From the NCBI RefSeq assembly GCF_009789235.1, contig NZ_WSTB01000001.1, forward strand, positions 62,001 to 126,000: 64,000 nt of DNA, read 5' to 3'. The DNA is from Flavobacterium hydrocarbonoxydans (GTDB lineage: Bacteria > Bacteroidota > Bacteroidia > Flavobacteriales > Flavobacteriaceae). Shown one piece after another: positions 61,901-64,000 of the stretch. Numbering within the stretch: the stretch's first letter is position 1; each line of letters opens with the position of its first letter. The notes beneath the pieces were generated by a model, which worked only from the letters and a program-made list of their open reading frames with translations, searched no databases and was not told the origin of the DNA. The position numbers and the translations under genes were made by a program.

Positions 61901-62987
61901 AAGTAATTTGATCATAAACCAGTTGGTTTTCTAATTCCGGCAATATCGTTCGGTATGATTTTCCAATTACATCATTTCCTTTGCCCCAAATATCAATAAT
62001 TGATTGATTTGCCAGTTCAATACGAATATCTTTTCCAACATACACCCCAATAGGAAAAGGAGCATTTTCAATCAGTTGTCGAATCTTTTGTTCGCTATCC
62101 TGAATTTTATAACGTGCCACCACATGATCTGTTACTTCGACCGCTATAACCACAATTCCCGAAATTGTGCCATCACTTTCTTTATGTGGCTGGTAAATAT
62201 AATTGATGTAGGTGTTTTCTAGTTTTCCGTTACGCAGAAGCTGGACAGGAAGTTCATTTACTATTATTTTTTCTCCGGTTTTATAAACTTCAGCTAATAA
62301 AGCTGCCAGGCCTTTATCCTGAGGCTCGGGGATAATATCAAAAATAGATTGGTTGACTACATTTTCGTCCTTTTTCCCCCACAACTCAATCATTTGATCA
62401 TTGACAATTTCTACAGTATAATTTTTACCTCTAAGAACACACATCGCCACGGGAGCCTGTATAATATGATTTAAAAATCTATAATTACTTTCTTTCAGAG
62501 CTTCTGTAGCCAGCACTTTTTGGGTCGTTTCGATCACCGTAATCAGAACGCCGCCTACCTTTCCGTCTTCAGTTTTGATTGGGGTGTATGAAAAATCAAA
62601 ATAACAGGCTTCTTCATATCCTTTTCTATTCAGCATTAATTTAAAATCCGGATAACTAACCGACTGGCCATTCATTACATCCTCGAACATAGGCCCGATA
62701 ATGTCCCAGGCTTCAGAAAAAGTTTCCGGAGTACTTATGCCTAAAGCTTTAGGATGTTTTAAATCTCCCAGAATCGTACGATAGGCATCATTATAAATCT
62801 GAGTCATTTCGGTTCCCCAGGCAATATACATTCCGATAGGATTATTAAGCATTACTGCCACTAATGTACGAAGACTTTGAGGCCAGGCATCGGGGTTCCC
62901 TAAAGGAGTTTTGCTCCAGTCGTTATCCCGGATGAGCTGTCCCATTTCGCCACCACCTTCAAGAAAATAATATTCATTATTTGTCAT
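58974..62987 (-). CDS. Soluble multi-PAS sensor histidine kinase (eight PAS units)
   Basis: This 1337-residue cytoplasmic kinase has no membrane helix. Eight PAS/PAC units are visible. The first starts with the MGQLIRDNDWSKTPLG motif; four repeated units begin FLNHIIQAPVAMCVL, IRQLIENAPFPIGVY, LRSMVQESPIGICVL and FRNTVKQAPVGITIL; three more end before residue 1100. A HisKA domain (SSHDLQEPLRKI) and a HATPase domain (VSNSLKFSK, DNGIGFD, GTGIGLAIVKKIV) close it. The receiver gene lies 15 bases upstream, so they form an operon. Signals could be redox, light or small molecules; no cofactor-binding residue is recognised. Confidence 0.9.
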   Translation of the reverse strand: MTNNEYYFLEGGGEMGQLIRDNDWSKTPLGNPDAWPQSLRTLVAVMLNNPIGMYIAWGTEMTQIYNDAYRTILGDLKHPKALGISTPETFSEAWDIIGPMFEDVMNGQSVSYPDFKLMLNRKGYEEACYFDFSYTPIKTEDGKVGGVLITVIETTQKVLATEALKESNYRFLNHIIQAPVAMCVLRGKNYTVEIVNDQMIELWGKKDENVVNQSIFDIIPEPQDKGLAALLAEVYKTGEKIIVNELPVQLLRNGKLENTYINYIYQPHKESDGTISGIVVIAVEVTDHVVARYKIQDSEQKIRQLIENAPFPIGVYVGKDIRIELANQSIIDIWGKGNDVIGKSYRTILPELENQLVYDQITSVMETGESFHARNTRIDLVVDGKLETFYFSYSFTPLYDKNGNVYAVMNTAANVTDLNLAKQKIEENENNLRSMVQESPIGICVLDAETLIAEMVNESFIEVAGKTHNEIVGKHYWDAFAEVKQYYQKELDKVIKEGIPFDIDEVEMELIRHGKKETIYVTFVYAPLKNIEGKVTKVAIWVLDNTPQVATRKKIEEADKRFRNTVKQAPVGITILRGKEYMVEMANETYLRLVGREETALVGKPLFESLPEVKETVSSLLEGVMTTGISFHGNEVPVPIKRGEKLEILYFDFLYHPLKEENGEISGIIVTVTEVTDKVQSRKITEQNEERLNIIVEASELGTWELNVKSKDFNYSQRYLEIIVGISDYTEIPHEELVKHIHPEDLHIRVEAFEKAIATGYIYYESRVIWNDQSVHWVEAKGKVFYDENNQPEKLIGTARDITDLKKHQQELEESEKRFRSLTESIPQLIWETDEKGNALFASGKWLEYTGIFPGGITEWKAMIHPDDYDENIRIWNHCLETGDGYRSDVRIKSKEGEYRWHTVIGEPVLNEENKIIKWVGAFTDIQAEKTFTQELENQVNLRTKELYKINESLRKSEERYHLMIEEVQDYAILYLNHEGIVENWNIGAEKIKGYKAEEIIGKYFSAFYTEEDRKNNLPQKLLQLARDKGKALQEGWRIRKDGTLFWASVVITAVHNKKKEVIGFSKVTHDLTEKKKAEDKLKLNALELEQKNVELEQMNKDLQSFTYISSHDLQEPLRKIQTFASQIIDREVDNLSEIGIDKFKRIQNAAQRMQALINDLLTYSRASIQDRVFEKTDLSLIIKDVKEDLKEELEHKNATIEEIDSCEVQIIPFQFRQLIYNLVSNSLKFSKTDVLPVIKIKCNIAKGKDLPNPMLADEVDYCHISIIDNGIGFDQEYNSKIFEVFQRLHGRERYAGTGIGLAIVKKIVENHNGFITANGEANKGATFNIFIPIALN

Positions 62988-63002
62988 ACGTATTCAGATA
63001 TT

Positions 63003-63452
63003 TTATGGCTGAAGAATAAAATTTTCTCTTTCAGGTTTTTTAAAATCAGGTTGTGTTGTCATTGTGATTGCTGTAGCGATTACCTTTTTTAGTTTAGCAA
63101 AATCACCCGGTTTTCGAATGTAATATAAGGCTCCTTTTTCGTAAACGGTATCTACGATTCCGAGATCAAGAGAGGTTGAAAAAATAATAACATGAAGGTT
63201 TTTTAATTTCTCTAAACGTTTTATTTCCATCAGGCATTCGAAACCATTTTTTCTAGGCATATTTAAGTCCAGGAAAAGGATATCCGGCAAGTTTTCTGCC
63301 GTTTTATCTTCCAGAAAATCCATAAGTTCTACGCCGTCATTCACGGTTACAAGTGTTACAGGAAGAGACAGTTCGTCTAAGGCTTCTCTAAAAAAATCGC
63401 AATCATCGTGGTCATCGTCAGCCAATAAAAGATTGTAATTTTGTATGTTCAT
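63003..63452 (-). CDS. Stand-alone receiver protein (Rcp1-like), partner of the PAS kinase
   Basis: This 149-residue receiver-only protein has ADDDHDD at 11-17, phosphorylatable Asp62 in ILFLDLNMPRKNG, FSTS and IRKPGD. It is the first gene of the operon with the eight-PAS kinase. It resembles the receiver at 54095-54520, so cross-talk is possible. Confidence 0.9.
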   Translation of the reverse strand: MNIQNYNLLLADDDHDDCDFFREALDELSLPVTLVTVNDGVELMDFLEDKTAENLPDILFLDLNMPRKNGFECLMEIKRLEKLKNLHVIIFSTSLDLGIVDTVYEKGALYYIRKPGDFAKLKKVIATAITMTTQPDFKKPERENFILQP

Positions 63453-63689
63453 TGTTTGTAGGATAATTTGTTAAGTAAAATCAGGCAGTATGGTTGCTTT
63501 TTCTAAAAACTTTAAGAGTATTGTCTAAGCAACGTAAAGCTGCTTTTTATGGACTCTTACATTCCGTTTTCTGATAGACGAAAGTACGAAAAAAACGGTT
63601 ACATTATAAATTAGTGTTATGGCAAATTGTTTCTGTTTCTAAAAGGTTTTGTGTTCTTTTCAGTCAGTGCCTATACATCTCCTTATTCG

Positions 63690-64000
63690 TAAAGATTTAG
63701 CGTGTGTGAGATTCCTCCGGAATGACAAACTTTGAGTTAGAAAATCTGCGGAAGGAAAAGATTGTGTAGTATTATTTAATTGATTTTTTTTATGCGCTTA
63801 GTTTGTCATTCCGGAGGAATCTCTGAGTTTTTGATTGACTGAGTTTTGGGATTCCACCGGAATGACAAGATTGTGTTTTATCTTTTAATTTAATGACATT
63901 CGTAGCAATCTTATCTGTAGAGATTCAGCTTGTGTGGGATTCCTCCGGAATGACAAACTTTGAGTTGAAAAATCTCCAGGATTTCCGGAATGACAAACTT
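63690..64000. repeat. Cluster of TCATTCCGGAGG-family palindromic arms
   Basis: Five arms occur: GATTCCTCCGGAATGACAAA from 63710, the inverted GTTTGTCATTCCGGAGGAAT from 63801, GATTCCACCGGAATGACAAG from 63850, GATTCCTCCGGAATGACAAA from 63938, and a shortened GATTTCCGGAATGAC from 63980 at the window edge. They belong to the same family as the elements at 9279-9372 and 10121-10216. The stretch 63453-63690 shows no other feature. Confidence 0.8.

Overview
The window reads as chromosome of a Flavobacterium-like member of the Bacteroidota. It is AT-rich. Promoters have the TTTG / TAnnTTTG form, Shine-Dalgarno sequences are weak, lipoprotein signals end in SC or AC, and secreted proteins often start MKK...AQ. 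Several families are Bacteroidota-typical: WG-repeat protein, carboxypeptidase-regulatory-like domain, DUF6377- and DUF6252-like proteins, and LytS/LytT pairs. No rRNA, tRNA, CRISPR array or prophage was seen.

Layout. 1-12.5 kb: glycan and uronate use (edge-truncated hexuronate transporter with a LacI-type operator, acetyl/feruloyl-type esterase, DUF1349 protein, GH3 glucosidase), a TPR histidine kinase with NarL-type regulator, a surface-antigen barrel and an acyltransferase. 12.7-18.4 kb: DUF6377-type regulator, large acyl-CoA dehydrogenase/oxidase, a tandem array of twelve 21-bp palindromic units, a receiver-like protein and a 2H phosphoesterase. 18.6-27.65 kb: a head-to-tail array of nine cassettes, all on the plus strand. 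27.7-38.3 kb: AraC regulator with two SDR enzymes, a LytS/LytT pair, and the divergent TolC-RND-MFP efflux operon. 38.6-44.1 kb: a second short cassette array (PIN-like protein plus a hypothetical) interrupted by a RAYT transposase with REP sequences, then small lipoproteins. 44.6-47.7 kb: an AraC / acetyltransferase / dienelactone-hydrolase-like / cyclophilin-like cluster. 48-52 kb: small lipoproteins among dispersed AT-rich multi-hairpin repeats. 52.2-58.8 kb: DUF1080 protein, stand-alone receiver, gluconate kinase and permease, ArsR-SRPBCC-DoxX operon. 58.9-64 kb: a soluble eight-PAS histidine kinase with its receiver protein, and a cluster of palindromic repeats.

Main discovery. The 18.6-27.65 kb region behaves like an integron cassette array with no integrase in view. 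Genes are separated by attC-like imperfect palindromes of nearly constant length (138-140 bp for most), including one whose sequence is unrelated to the others. In seven of the nine cassettes, ten bases at the left end are the exact reverse complement of ten bases at the right end of the same cassette; an eighth matches 13 of 15. The two outer ends of a single spacer repeat do not match each other beyond a short GTTA/GTTG core. That is what excision and insertion of circular cassettes at a fixed G|TT point produces. Cargo includes a CfxA/PER-like class A beta-lactamase. The PIN-like gene at 38.7 kb carries the same signature, and three array starts share the leader motif TATAnACAAG|TTA. This looks like a Bacteroidota cassette system (CALIN-like or with an unlinked recombinase) that deserves experimental testing.
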